A stretch of DNA of 64,000 bases from Acidobacteriota bacterium. GTDB lineage: Bacteria > Acidobacteriota > Terriglobia > Bryobacterales > Bryobacteraceae. The stretch spans positions 96,971 to 160,970 of the forward strand of contig JANXRE010000019.1 in assembly GCA_025353165.1 (NCBI GenBank), written 5' to 3'. The notes below the pieces were generated by a model, which was given only the letters and a program-made list of their open reading frames with translations, was not told the DNA's origin and made no database searches. Position numbers and translations under genes: made by a program. Of this stretch, positions 23,101-31,605 are shown one piece after another (within the stretch, counting starts at the first letter, position 1; the number at the start of each line of letters is the position of its first letter).

Positions 23101-24707
23101 TGCAGCTTGTAAACGACTTGCTGCGTCACGCGGTTGCCGTCATCGTGCGATTCGAGAAACACCGAATCGACGCGGCCGAGCGCGCGGCCGAGGCTCGCGA
23201 TGTTCTCCGAAAAGAACAGAGGCTCACGCGCATCGCCCGCGCCGCGCAAAGACGGGTAGTCGATCAGCGTCATCATGCGCTGAAACCGGGGTAGTTCACG
23301 AGCATGCAGAAATCGCATGGCGTAGTGGGCAGGCGGAATCGCGGCGGCTGGACGCCCGGCCATCGCCTTCATTAGATCTTCGGAGGTGGAGAGGATCAGC
23401 AAGCGATCAGCCGTGGTCACCCACACCCGGTCCATCTTGAACATGATCGATTCCATGGCCGCCCGCGCGGCAGCGACGTCCCACGGACGAGCGCCTAGTA
23501 GTGCGATCGCCCGGGGAGTGATGACGAAGACGCCGTCGCTCGATGCCTTCGCGCCCTCGACCTGCAGCATCGCTTCGACAGTGTTCCCCTCGAGCACCGT
23601 CCGCAGCGGTTGCAGATCGATATTCGACGCGTCGTCCACGACCGGCGGCTCGTCGATTCTGGTTTCCAAGTCCTCCTCGGACCCGAGCATCGCATCGGCG
23701 TTGCCTTCCGCCGGCGCACGACGGTAGAGATCTTCCCGGCTATCGACGCGCGGCAGAATAATCTTCTGGGCGATCAAGGCCAGCGCGCCGGCGATGTCCG
23801 GCTTCGCCCACGCGCGGAACAGCCCGGCGTCGGCGGGCACGAACGGGCCGATCTCGCCGACGGCGGTTTCGGATGTCCGCATATCGGCCGCGGGCTCGGA
23901 CCGCAGCAGCACCCGGCGTTCGCGATACAAGGTCTGCGAACGATCAAGGTCCGAGACGATGGCGCTGAACTGCATGAGTTCGCGGGTATTGCGCTGGATC
24001 CAGTACGACCGGAAGTATTGCGTCTTCGCGACCTTCGCGAAATTCAGCTCCATACGAAGGTCTCCGGGAGTCGCTTGCGCGGCTGTTGCGTGTTGGAACC
24101 ACGGCTCCTGTTTCATCGCTGGCCGCGATTCCCCGGCGATCAGCGCCAGCGCCGAAGCGATCGACTGCTCCCCGGTCGCGATCAGCAGCAGGTCGGTAGT
24201 CACCGCGAACGCAGCAACGCGGCTTTGCTCCTGCCGCACGTAGTAATCGATTCCAGCGGACTTCCGCGGCTGAAACTTTGCGCGCGCCTGCCACAACATT
24301 GTTTCGTATGCGCGCGCCGACGGCAGGCGCGTGATGTAAAGGAAATCGAGGCTTCCGATGTCGTAGAGCGCGAGCAAGGAATTCGTGCCCGCCACGGCAT
24401 CCACGAGCGACATGTCGGGCGCGAATCCCGCCACCGCGCCGAACTCCTGCTGCGCGTCATGGAACCGCAGGAACAAACGCGACCGCGAAAATGCCTGGTA
24501 GTTGTCGCTTGCCAGCCAGGTGCTCTTCTCGGCGGAGCCGTTCCAATCCTTCACCAGCGACGCGAAGTCTTTCGCCTCGACATAGAGCAAAGCGCCCGCC
24601 GGAACCAGATCCGTCAGCGGACGCGGTTGCTGCAACGCTTGTGGCAGCAGCACCGCCACGCCTGCCAGCACCAGCACGCCAACCGAAATGCCGGCGTTCC
24701 GATTCAT
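23097..24707 (-). CDS. Membrane-anchored or secreted protein, unknown (DUF3352-like)
   Basis: 536 residues from ATG 24707, chosen because GGAGGTGC precedes it and a hydrophobic anchor follows (MNRNAGISVGVLVLAGVAVLLPQAL). Next comes LTDLVPAGALLYVEAKDFASLVKDW, a beta-strand opening seen in proteins loosely assigned to DUF3352, then an alpha/beta body with repeated lines such as LLALYDIGSLDFLYITRLP and TDLLLIATGEQSIASALALIAG. No catalytic residues can be pointed out. The ATGA overlaps on both sides bind it to the flanking genes. Function unknown. Confidence 0.7.
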   Translation of the reverse strand: MNRNAGISVGVLVLAGVAVLLPQALQQPRPLTDLVPAGALLYVEAKDFASLVKDWNGSAEKSTWLASDNYQAFSRSRLFLRFHDAQQEFGAVAGFAPDMSLVDAVAGTNSLLALYDIGSLDFLYITRLPSARAYETMLWQARAKFQPRKSAGIDYYVRQEQSRVAAFAVTTDLLLIATGEQSIASALALIAGESRPAMKQEPWFQHATAAQATPGDLRMELNFAKVAKTQYFRSYWIQRNTRELMQFSAIVSDLDRSQTLYRERRVLLRSEPAADMRTSETAVGEIGPFVPADAGLFRAWAKPDIAGALALIAQKIILPRVDSREDLYRRAPAEGNADAMLGSEEDLETRIDEPPVVDDASNIDLQPLRTVLEGNTVEAMLQVEGAKASSDGVFVITPRAIALLGARPWDVAAARAAMESIMFKMDRVWVTTADRLLILSTSEDLMKAMAGRPAAAIPPAHYAMRFLHARELPRFQRMMTLIDYPSLRGAGDAREPLFFSENIASLGRALGRVDSVFLESHDDGNRVTQQVVYKLQ

Positions 24708-25429
24708 CGTGCACCTCCGTGAGCCGCCGTCCGCCTGGGCCGGACGAGGTGCGGTTGTTCGAGATTCCTGCTCACCACTGGCCGCCGGTCGTCGTTTGCC
24801 TTCCGCAACTCGATCGCCTGGAGCATGGCCGGCAGATTCGGCTGGGCCTGGGAGTGGTCCAACGCCAGCCCAAGCCGGTAACAATAGGCAGATCGCTCTG
24901 GCTCGTTCAGGTGCATGTAGGCGTCCCCCATCCCGCGTGCGATGAGAGCGCGATCGGCTTGCGAAAATGGCGTGTTTCGGAGGAACTGACTCACCATCCA
25001 GGGCTGAGGGGATTCCAACCCAGGGTGCGGTATTTCCGCCGGCATGGAAGAAATCGCGAGTTGATAGCGCTTCGCGTCGAGTGCGAGTCGAAACAGCTTC
25101 AGGAAAGGATCGAACGGGGCCGGGTCGGTCGCGATGGCGGCCCGCAGAATCCGAATCTTCGCGGCGGGATCCGCTATCGCCGATGCCGCTTCCACGCGCG
25201 CGAAGTACCAGTACGTTTTGCTCACGGCCTGTTCCGTCAACGGCGTTGAGGAGGCCAGCAGATCGAGTTCGGCGGCCCCCGTGGTCAGCGCCGCGCCTCC
25301 GCCACGTCGCAACGCAAGAGCCGCGCCGACGCGTGTTTCATACGGCGCATATTGGTCGGTGGCCACCGCCGCGAGTTCCGCCGTGTTCTTGCGCAAAGCC
25401 GCCAACTGCTCGCGCGCCTTCAGTCCCAT
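24704..25429 (-). CDS. Helical-repeat protein, unknown
   Basis: 241 residues, mostly alpha-helical with TPR-like units (VEAASAIADPAAKIRILRAAIATDPAPFDPFLKLFRLALD; MGDAYMHLNEPERSAYCYRLGLALD) and a basic tail. No signal peptide. It overlaps the end of the giant TPR gene by 10 nt in a different frame and looks like a C-terminal continuation of that protein's repeat superhelix on a separate chain. A split of one ancestral gene is possible. The stop overlaps the next start (ATGA). Confidence 0.68.
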   Translation of the reverse strand: MGLKAREQLAALRKNTAELAAVATDQYAPYETRVGAALALRRGGGAALTTGAAELDLLASSTPLTEQAVSKTYWYFARVEAASAIADPAAKIRILRAAIATDPAPFDPFLKLFRLALDAKRYQLAISSMPAEIPHPGLESPQPWMVSQFLRNTPFSQADRALIARGMGDAYMHLNEPERSAYCYRLGLALDHSQAQPNLPAMLQAIELRKANDDRRPVVSRNLEQPHLVRPRRTAAHGGAR

Positions 25430-28400
25430 GGAACCGCCTTGACTCGTTGCTCGTAGAAAGCCGCGGCCTCCGTGTTCTGCCCGAACTGTTCGAGCAGCGC
25501 CGCGGCGGAGGTCTGTGTCTCGAACGGTTCCCCGCTCAGCATCGTCATGCGCCGGAGCAGTTCGACGGCGGCGGGCGCTTGCTTTTCCTGCAACCGAATT
25601 TCAGCAAGTCCCAGGAAGTTGGCCGAATCGAAACGATGCGCTTCCAACTCGCGCGTGTAGATGAACTCCAGCACGCGCCTGGCCGCCGCATCGTCGCCCA
25701 CCCGCCGCAATTCGTTCGCGCCTTCCCGCATCGCCTCAAGCGGCGGCGGCTCGTAGTCCGCGGCAAAGCGCGTCAGCGTCGCGGGAAGCGCGTTCGCCTG
25801 CGCCGCGATCTGTAATTCCAGCGGCACGATCTGGCCTTGCAGATTCCTGCGCGCCTTGTCGGGGATCGAGTTCAACAGCGCCTGCGCGCGCGCAGTCTGT
25901 TTTCGCTCGACCAGCAACCGCAGCCACTCCAATTGCCGCGAGCGCAAGCTGCTCTCCGCGGATTCGCGCGGCTGCCCGAATGACGCCGCCAGCCGGCGCT
26001 GCTCAAAGTCGATCAGCTTGCCGTATAACAGGTCGCGCTGCGCATCCGGCACTCTGCGGTTGCGGACCGCGCCCGCCAGCACGGCCATCGGGTCGGCCGA
26101 AGCCTGGCTCACCTCCACCAGCCACGCCACCGCTTTCGCGGGATCTCCCGAAGCCGCGAGAATGCCCTCCAGCAACGGCTCAAACATGTAGGTTCCGTTC
26201 CGGCGCAGGTAGGCTCTTAGGAAAGTATCGGCGTCCGCTCGAACCAAAGCGAGTGCATCGTGCCCACCGATGTGGGTCAGCGTGACCTTGACGTCTTCGA
26301 TGAAGGCGGGCGGCACGGACCCGCGATCCTGCCGCGCGCTGAAGGACTGCAGGGCAAGCCGCCATTCGGCGATCGCCTCATCGTGCCGGCCTGAACTCCA
26401 AAGCGCCTCCGCCATGCGATCGTGCACCGCGCCATTCCGCGGATCCAGTTCGAGCGAATGCGCGTAGCCGTTCATGGCCTTTTGCCAAACGCCAGACTCG
26501 CGATAATAGTCGCCGAGATTGGAGTACGCTCCGGCATTACCGGGCATCGCTTCCAGCATGGCGGGCAGATAATCGGCGGCGCTCGGCTGGCCCGCCAGCG
26601 CGAGGTACTCGCCGTAACGCGAGCCGTAGTAGAACCACGGCTCCCCGGCGAGCTGACGGTCGCGATCCACCGGCTTGCCGATGCGATCGCCAGTCACAAG
26701 GCTCCCCAGCGCCGTCTGAAAAGCGCCGCCGACCTGCGCGTTGCTTAGGGAGAAATACAATCCGGTCAGCCCAGTGTACGAAGACGTCCACACGGGAGGC
26801 AGCTCCTTGCCGCGCGCCGCTACGACTGCCATCGCGTCAGCGGGGCGCCCGCTTTGGATGGCGCAGTTTGCCGCCACGTCGCGTATGCTCTGGTCCGGAT
26901 CGGATGCCGCAACATTCGCCAACGCTTGCGGCTGTCCCGCCAGCAGGCCGCATAGACGCTCGGCCAGCAGGCCGTTGGCTCCGGCTAGCCGGATCACGCG
27001 CAATTCCGCCGCTGCATCGCCAGCGCGCTGGTAAGCATCCGCGGCCCGGGCCAACAGCGCATCGCGATTCGTCGTCTGCGCAGGGATCGCCTTCCAAACC
27101 GCTTCGAGTTGCGCCCCCAATTCTGCAAATCTGAGCCGCCTGTTCTGGTGTTCGACGAGTTGGTCCTCATAGGCGAGGTTCAAGCGTACCCAGTCCGCGA
27201 GCCATTGCACGGTGATGTCCTCGAGGCCGGCGGAATTCAGAGCTTCAAACGGGTTTCGTGAGGATGGCTGCCTGGCGAGGAACGCGGCGGCAGCGGTCTT
27301 TTCTTCGGGCGTGTAGTAAGCGCGGACTGTTTCGCCCAAAGCGCGCATCGCCGATGCATTTGTGCCGATCGCCGACACGGCGGATCCGGACTGGCGCGCA
27401 CGAGTGAGAATGCGCGGGTAAACGTCTGCCTGCTCGGTCAACTTCGGCCCGGCTATTCCGGCGCCCTTCTCCGCGAACTGGCGCGCCTGTTCGACGTACC
27501 CCCAAGTGTCCAGCCTCGATGCGACGTTGAAATAATTCTCCGCCCGCTCCGGCCGCTTCTCGATATATGCCGCGCGCAGCGCCGCCACCGCTCCATCCCT
27601 TTGCCCTTGGCGCGCGCGGACGAGAGCCACGCGCTCCATCCACGCTGGGTTGTGATACGTCAGCTCGAACAGGCGCGCGTAGTTGCGCTCGGCATCCGGG
27701 AAACGCAGCAGGCGCTCGTCGAGCTGCGCCTGTGCGACCCACAGGTCGGTGCGATCAGGACGGATGGCCATTGCTTTCGAATACTGATCGATGGCCTCGG
27801 CGAACCGCTCCAATTCCGTATCCACGCGCGCCAGCACCATCGGCCATCGGTAGTCGCGTGGCGAGTTGGCCGCGGTCCTCGCATAGTAAGCGATCAGGGT
27901 GTCTCCGAGTTGATGAACGCCCGCGTAGGATGCGGCCTCGCGCGCGAGTTGTTCGTCCTCCGGATATCGATTCAGAATCTCGATGTACTGGTCGAGCGAT
28001 GCGGCGTAATCCCGCACTCGCGTCAGCACGGGGATGAGCCCGCGGCGCATCGCGGCGGTTTGCTCGATCTTATCGGCCGCGCTGAGATTCGACCCGCGCA
28101 GCCCCTCAATGGTGGACTGATAGAACGCCCGCAGGCCGGCGTCGTCGCCCGATCGCGCGTAAGTATCCGCCATCGCGGTCAGGTACTCCGAGCGGTACGG
28201 ATCCTCCGTCAGCAGCGGCCCGAGCGCCTGCCGGGCGGTCGCGGTATCGCCCGATTCGGTCGCCTTGCGCGCGGCCTCCAGCCGGAACGCCCGTTGATAA
28301 AGCGGCTGCGCGCGATCCGCGGCCCGGGCGAGCGTCTCCACGGCCAGCTTCGGTTGGCCAGAGCGCCAGTAGAAATCGGTTGTGGCGCGCACCACGCCCA

Positions 28401-31400
28401 GCGTGTTGGGATGGGCCGCGTAGAGTGCGGCGAGGACCCGCTGCGCGTCCGCGGCGCGATTCTGATCGTCGTAGAAATGCGCCAGCGCCAGTTCGTATCG
28501 CATCTGGTCCACGGGGTCGGATGTAATGGCGATGCGCCGCTCCAGCGCCGCTTCCCGGACACTGGCGAAGCCGGCGATGCGGCCCTGATTGCCGAGCCAT
28601 TCAACAGTTTCGAGGGAACTCGTGCGCGCTGTCGCCGCCGATAGGAACTGTTCGAGTTCGGCGCGCCGCCCCTGATTCTCCAGGACTGCGGCGCGAAGCT
28701 GGAGCGCGCGGGGCGAAGCGTCCGGGCGATTCCCGATGTCCGCTGTCTGGCGCTCCACGCTCTCGCGCAGCGCCGCACGCCGCGCCAGCCGCACGATGCG
28801 GCGCTGCGCAATATCGCTCGCTTGATTCAGGGCGGCGTTCGCGTACTCGGTGAGCGCGCGGTCGTACTCGCGCTTGCTTTCCAAGATGGCGCCCGCCTGG
28901 TAAGCGAACAGCGAAGAATCGTTCAGCTTGCTCCGGCCTTCGCAGATAACGCGCAATGCGTCGTCGAACAAGTAGTAATCCCAGAACACGGTGGCCGATT
29001 CCAGGTAGCCGTCGGAGCGGCCCGGCCGTACGTCCGCGATGCGGTTCCACAGCGGGCGCGCGCGATCGAAGCGGTTGCGATCGGCGTAGATCTCGCCCTG
29101 GTAGGTAAGCGCCGCGGTGTCGCCCGGTTTGTAGGAAACCAGATTCTGTTGGATGCCGGCCGCGACCTCCGTCTGCTTCGGGTCGATGGTGGCGAGCGAG
29201 CGATACACGGCTGCCGCGCGCTCCACGGCCGGCGAGGAAGCGGGGTAACTGACTGCGATGAGGCGGTACACCGGGGCCGCAGACTCGAAATGCGCCCGCC
29301 ACGCTTCCCCCTCCGCGAGCATCTCGGCCGCCGCCGGATTCGCGTTCACTCGCTGCGTGGTCGTGACAGGGCCCAGCGCGGCGAGTTCTGCATCCAGCCT
29401 CTTCGTGCTGGAGAGGTACGCGAAGAACTGCATCCTCAGGTCGTCGGCGTAAAACCAGTTCGCTCTCAGCAGAGCCTCGTGCGCCGCGCCGTCGACCGTC
29501 CCCGGACTTTGATATGCAGCCAGCAGATTGCGAGTGAACGTCAGATCGTGAGGGAATCGCCGGTGAGCGTAGAGATTGAGTTGCAGATACAACGTAGCGG
29601 AGAGCGATCCGTGCGGCACAACAGCGCTGAAGTACGCCTCTAACTCGGTGCCCGAGAACTTGCCGATCACATCGCGCGTAAACGCCGCCAACTGAGCGGT
29701 CTGCTTCTGGCGCAGGTACCAGCGCGCCAGCTTGTGGCTCCAGCCGGTGTCCGGGAATCGAGCCATCGCGCGCTTGAACGTCGCTTCGACTTCCGCGCCG
29801 AGACGGTTCTGTTCCAGGAAGGCCGCGAACCTTTCGTAAAGACCCGGGTCGTTGGGAATGCGATCGATCTCGCTCCGGTACAACACAAGCGCGTCCGGCA
29901 TCCGCTGCAGGCTGACGAGCCGCGCGATATAGCGGTCGAGAATGCGCGCGTACTCGGGCGAGCGGGCCGGCGCTTCCGAGCCGCGCGCGTCAGCAAGCGG
30001 TGTGGCGTGAGCGCCCAGCGGCACACCCTCCGCGCGCCCGGCGAGCTCGCGCAGCAATTCGTCGTACAGCGCGAACTCGGGCTGAGTCTGCCCCGTCCGC
30101 GCATACGCATCGGCCATCAGGGTGGCCACCGTGGTTCGCTCCGCCGCGTTTGGAAACTGCGCGCGGAAGCGTGTGCCGGCCTGAATCACGGCTTGATTGT
30201 CGCCGTGAATCGAATATGCGTCAATCCGTTTGGCGTTCAGCGGCGCGCGCTGCGCCGAGTTCGGGAAGCGCGAATCGAACAGCGTCACCAACTCCGAGGC
30301 GCGCGCGCGATGGAAATACGCTTGCGCGTTCTGATTCTCTTCGGAGTATTTGTACGACGGTCCTTCGGTGTTCAGGATCAGCGATAGCACGCCGTTCAGA
30401 TATCCAGGATATGGATCGGCCTGCGCTATGTCGCGATAGTACGATAGGTCGCTCGAGCCGAAGCGAATGCCTTGGCCGGCATAAGTAAACAGCAGATTCG
30501 CGAGCCCCGCCAGCGCGCGCTCCACATCCGCCGCGCCCGCACCGGGAAGGCTGTATAGGGCGTAGTAACACCTTGCGGAGCGGTCCGGATCATTCGCTGC
30601 CTCGTAGAGTTGGGCGAGCGTCCAGAGGTCCTCAGCCGTCCAGGTTTTGGTCCTCGCCTCGAACTCCATCAGCGCGCGTTGAGCGAATGGGAGGTTGCCC
30701 TGCTGCTGCCAGTAATAGAAAATCCGCGCGGCGCCCTGAATTCCGCTGCGCGATTGGGCATCCTGCAAATAACGGCGCAGCGAGCCGGTGTGGCTCAACA
30801 ACTCGAAATACGACTTCACCAGTTCGGGCGGCCACAACGGCTGAAAGCTGCGATCGTACAGAGCGAGCGCGGCTTGCGTGGAGCCGCGCGCGGCTTCGAT
30901 CTGCGCGTGCGCGCGAACCTGCCACACCGCGTCGTTCGGGAACGCGGCGGCGTATTGCTTGGCGACCTCTTCGGCATCCGCGAACTGCTTATGCGCGACC
31001 GCATAATTGAGGAATCGCGAGTAAGCGGTGGGCTCAGCCGGATAACGCGCTATCCAGGAGCGGAGTTCCGCCCGGGCGGTGTCGAAGGCGAACAGATGAT
31101 CGTCGATCAGCGCGACGATGCGCTCGAAAGTCTTCCAGGCCCGCTGCTCATTCGCAGGTTCGAAGCGCTCGGACGGCGCGGCGGGCAGAATGGCGGCCGC
31201 GTGCAGCGCGGCCAATTCCCTCGTAGACTCGACGCGGCGGCTGTAGAAATCGGCGAGCGCCGTCTGGCCGGCGAATTTGTCGGTCGCCAGTTGCGCGAAT
31301 TTCGTCCAGTCGGACTCCGCGGCGGAGAAATCGAGCTGCTGTTCCGCTTCGAGAGCGCGGAGCGAGTACAGATCGGCGGCGGCGGGCGACGCGCCGATCC

Positions 31401-31605
31401 GCTTCGTCAATTCGGGGCGTGTTTCGGAGGGCGGACGGCGGGCCGGAACAGTCGACGGTCCGACAGCGACCAGCTTGAAGAAAACGGATTCGAGCGGCTT
31501 GCCGGCCTCGATGTCCTGGACCCAACGGGCGAGTTCTCCGCGCGCGGCCACGACCAACCCTGAGGCGATGCCAACAGCGAGGGCGGAGCTACGGAACCAC
31601 TTCAA
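25420..31605 (-). CDS. Giant secreted tetratricopeptide repeat protein
   Basis: 2061 residues in one uninterrupted frame. Signal peptide MKWFRSSALAVGIASGLVVAARG, then about 2000 residues of degenerate TPR/HAT-like helical pairs (for example ALTEYANAALNQASD, NYFNVASRLDTWGYVEQARQFAEKG, GAYSNLGDYYRESGVWQKAMNGYAHSLELDPRNGAV). No catalytic or membrane domain is seen apart from the signal. Such a length predicts a long curved superhelix in the periplasm that could bind several partners. The start overlaps the VIT-VWA gene's end by 17 nt, so it is translated from the same message. It carries no frameshift despite its length, which speaks against a high indel error rate in this region. Confidence 0.85.
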   Translation of the reverse strand: MKWFRSSALAVGIASGLVVAARGELARWVQDIEAGKPLESVFFKLVAVGPSTVPARRPPSETRPELTKRIGASPAAADLYSLRALEAEQQLDFSAAESDWTKFAQLATDKFAGQTALADFYSRRVESTRELAALHAAAILPAAPSERFEPANEQRAWKTFERIVALIDDHLFAFDTARAELRSWIARYPAEPTAYSRFLNYAVAHKQFADAEEVAKQYAAAFPNDAVWQVRAHAQIEAARGSTQAALALYDRSFQPLWPPELVKSYFELLSHTGSLRRYLQDAQSRSGIQGAARIFYYWQQQGNLPFAQRALMEFEARTKTWTAEDLWTLAQLYEAANDPDRSARCYYALYSLPGAGAADVERALAGLANLLFTYAGQGIRFGSSDLSYYRDIAQADPYPGYLNGVLSLILNTEGPSYKYSEENQNAQAYFHRARASELVTLFDSRFPNSAQRAPLNAKRIDAYSIHGDNQAVIQAGTRFRAQFPNAAERTTVATLMADAYARTGQTQPEFALYDELLRELAGRAEGVPLGAHATPLADARGSEAPARSPEYARILDRYIARLVSLQRMPDALVLYRSEIDRIPNDPGLYERFAAFLEQNRLGAEVEATFKRAMARFPDTGWSHKLARWYLRQKQTAQLAAFTRDVIGKFSGTELEAYFSAVVPHGSLSATLYLQLNLYAHRRFPHDLTFTRNLLAAYQSPGTVDGAAHEALLRANWFYADDLRMQFFAYLSSTKRLDAELAALGPVTTTQRVNANPAAAEMLAEGEAWRAHFESAAPVYRLIAVSYPASSPAVERAAAVYRSLATIDPKQTEVAAGIQQNLVSYKPGDTAALTYQGEIYADRNRFDRARPLWNRIADVRPGRSDGYLESATVFWDYYLFDDALRVICEGRSKLNDSSLFAYQAGAILESKREYDRALTEYANAALNQASDIAQRRIVRLARRAALRESVERQTADIGNRPDASPRALQLRAAVLENQGRRAELEQFLSAATARTSSLETVEWLGNQGRIAGFASVREAALERRIAITSDPVDQMRYELALAHFYDDQNRAADAQRVLAALYAAHPNTLGVVRATTDFYWRSGQPKLAVETLARAADRAQPLYQRAFRLEAARKATESGDTATARQALGPLLTEDPYRSEYLTAMADTYARSGDDAGLRAFYQSTIEGLRGSNLSAADKIEQTAAMRRGLIPVLTRVRDYAASLDQYIEILNRYPEDEQLAREAASYAGVHQLGDTLIAYYARTAANSPRDYRWPMVLARVDTELERFAEAIDQYSKAMAIRPDRTDLWVAQAQLDERLLRFPDAERNYARLFELTYHNPAWMERVALVRARQGQRDGAVAALRAAYIEKRPERAENYFNVASRLDTWGYVEQARQFAEKGAGIAGPKLTEQADVYPRILTRARQSGSAVSAIGTNASAMRALGETVRAYYTPEEKTAAAAFLARQPSSRNPFEALNSAGLEDITVQWLADWVRLNLAYEDQLVEHQNRRLRFAELGAQLEAVWKAIPAQTTNRDALLARAADAYQRAGDAAAELRVIRLAGANGLLAERLCGLLAGQPQALANVAASDPDQSIRDVAANCAIQSGRPADAMAVVAARGKELPPVWTSSYTGLTGLYFSLSNAQVGGAFQTALGSLVTGDRIGKPVDRDRQLAGEPWFYYGSRYGEYLALAGQPSAADYLPAMLEAMPGNAGAYSNLGDYYRESGVWQKAMNGYAHSLELDPRNGAVHDRMAEALWSSGRHDEAIAEWRLALQSFSARQDRGSVPPAFIEDVKVTLTHIGGHDALALVRADADTFLRAYLRRNGTYMFEPLLEGILAASGDPAKAVAWLVEVSQASADPMAVLAGAVRNRRVPDAQRDLLYGKLIDFEQRRLAASFGQPRESAESSLRSRQLEWLRLLVERKQTARAQALLNSIPDKARRNLQGQIVPLELQIAAQANALPATLTRFAADYEPPPLEAMREGANELRRVGDDAAARRVLEFIYTRELEAHRFDSANFLGLAEIRLQEKQAPAAVELLRRMTMLSGEPFETQTSAAALLEQFGQNTEAAAFYEQRVKAVPWD

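Noticed and set aside
30573..31010. Plus-strand ORFs opposite the giant TPR gene
   Set aside because: All are antisense shadows without ribosome sites or domains.
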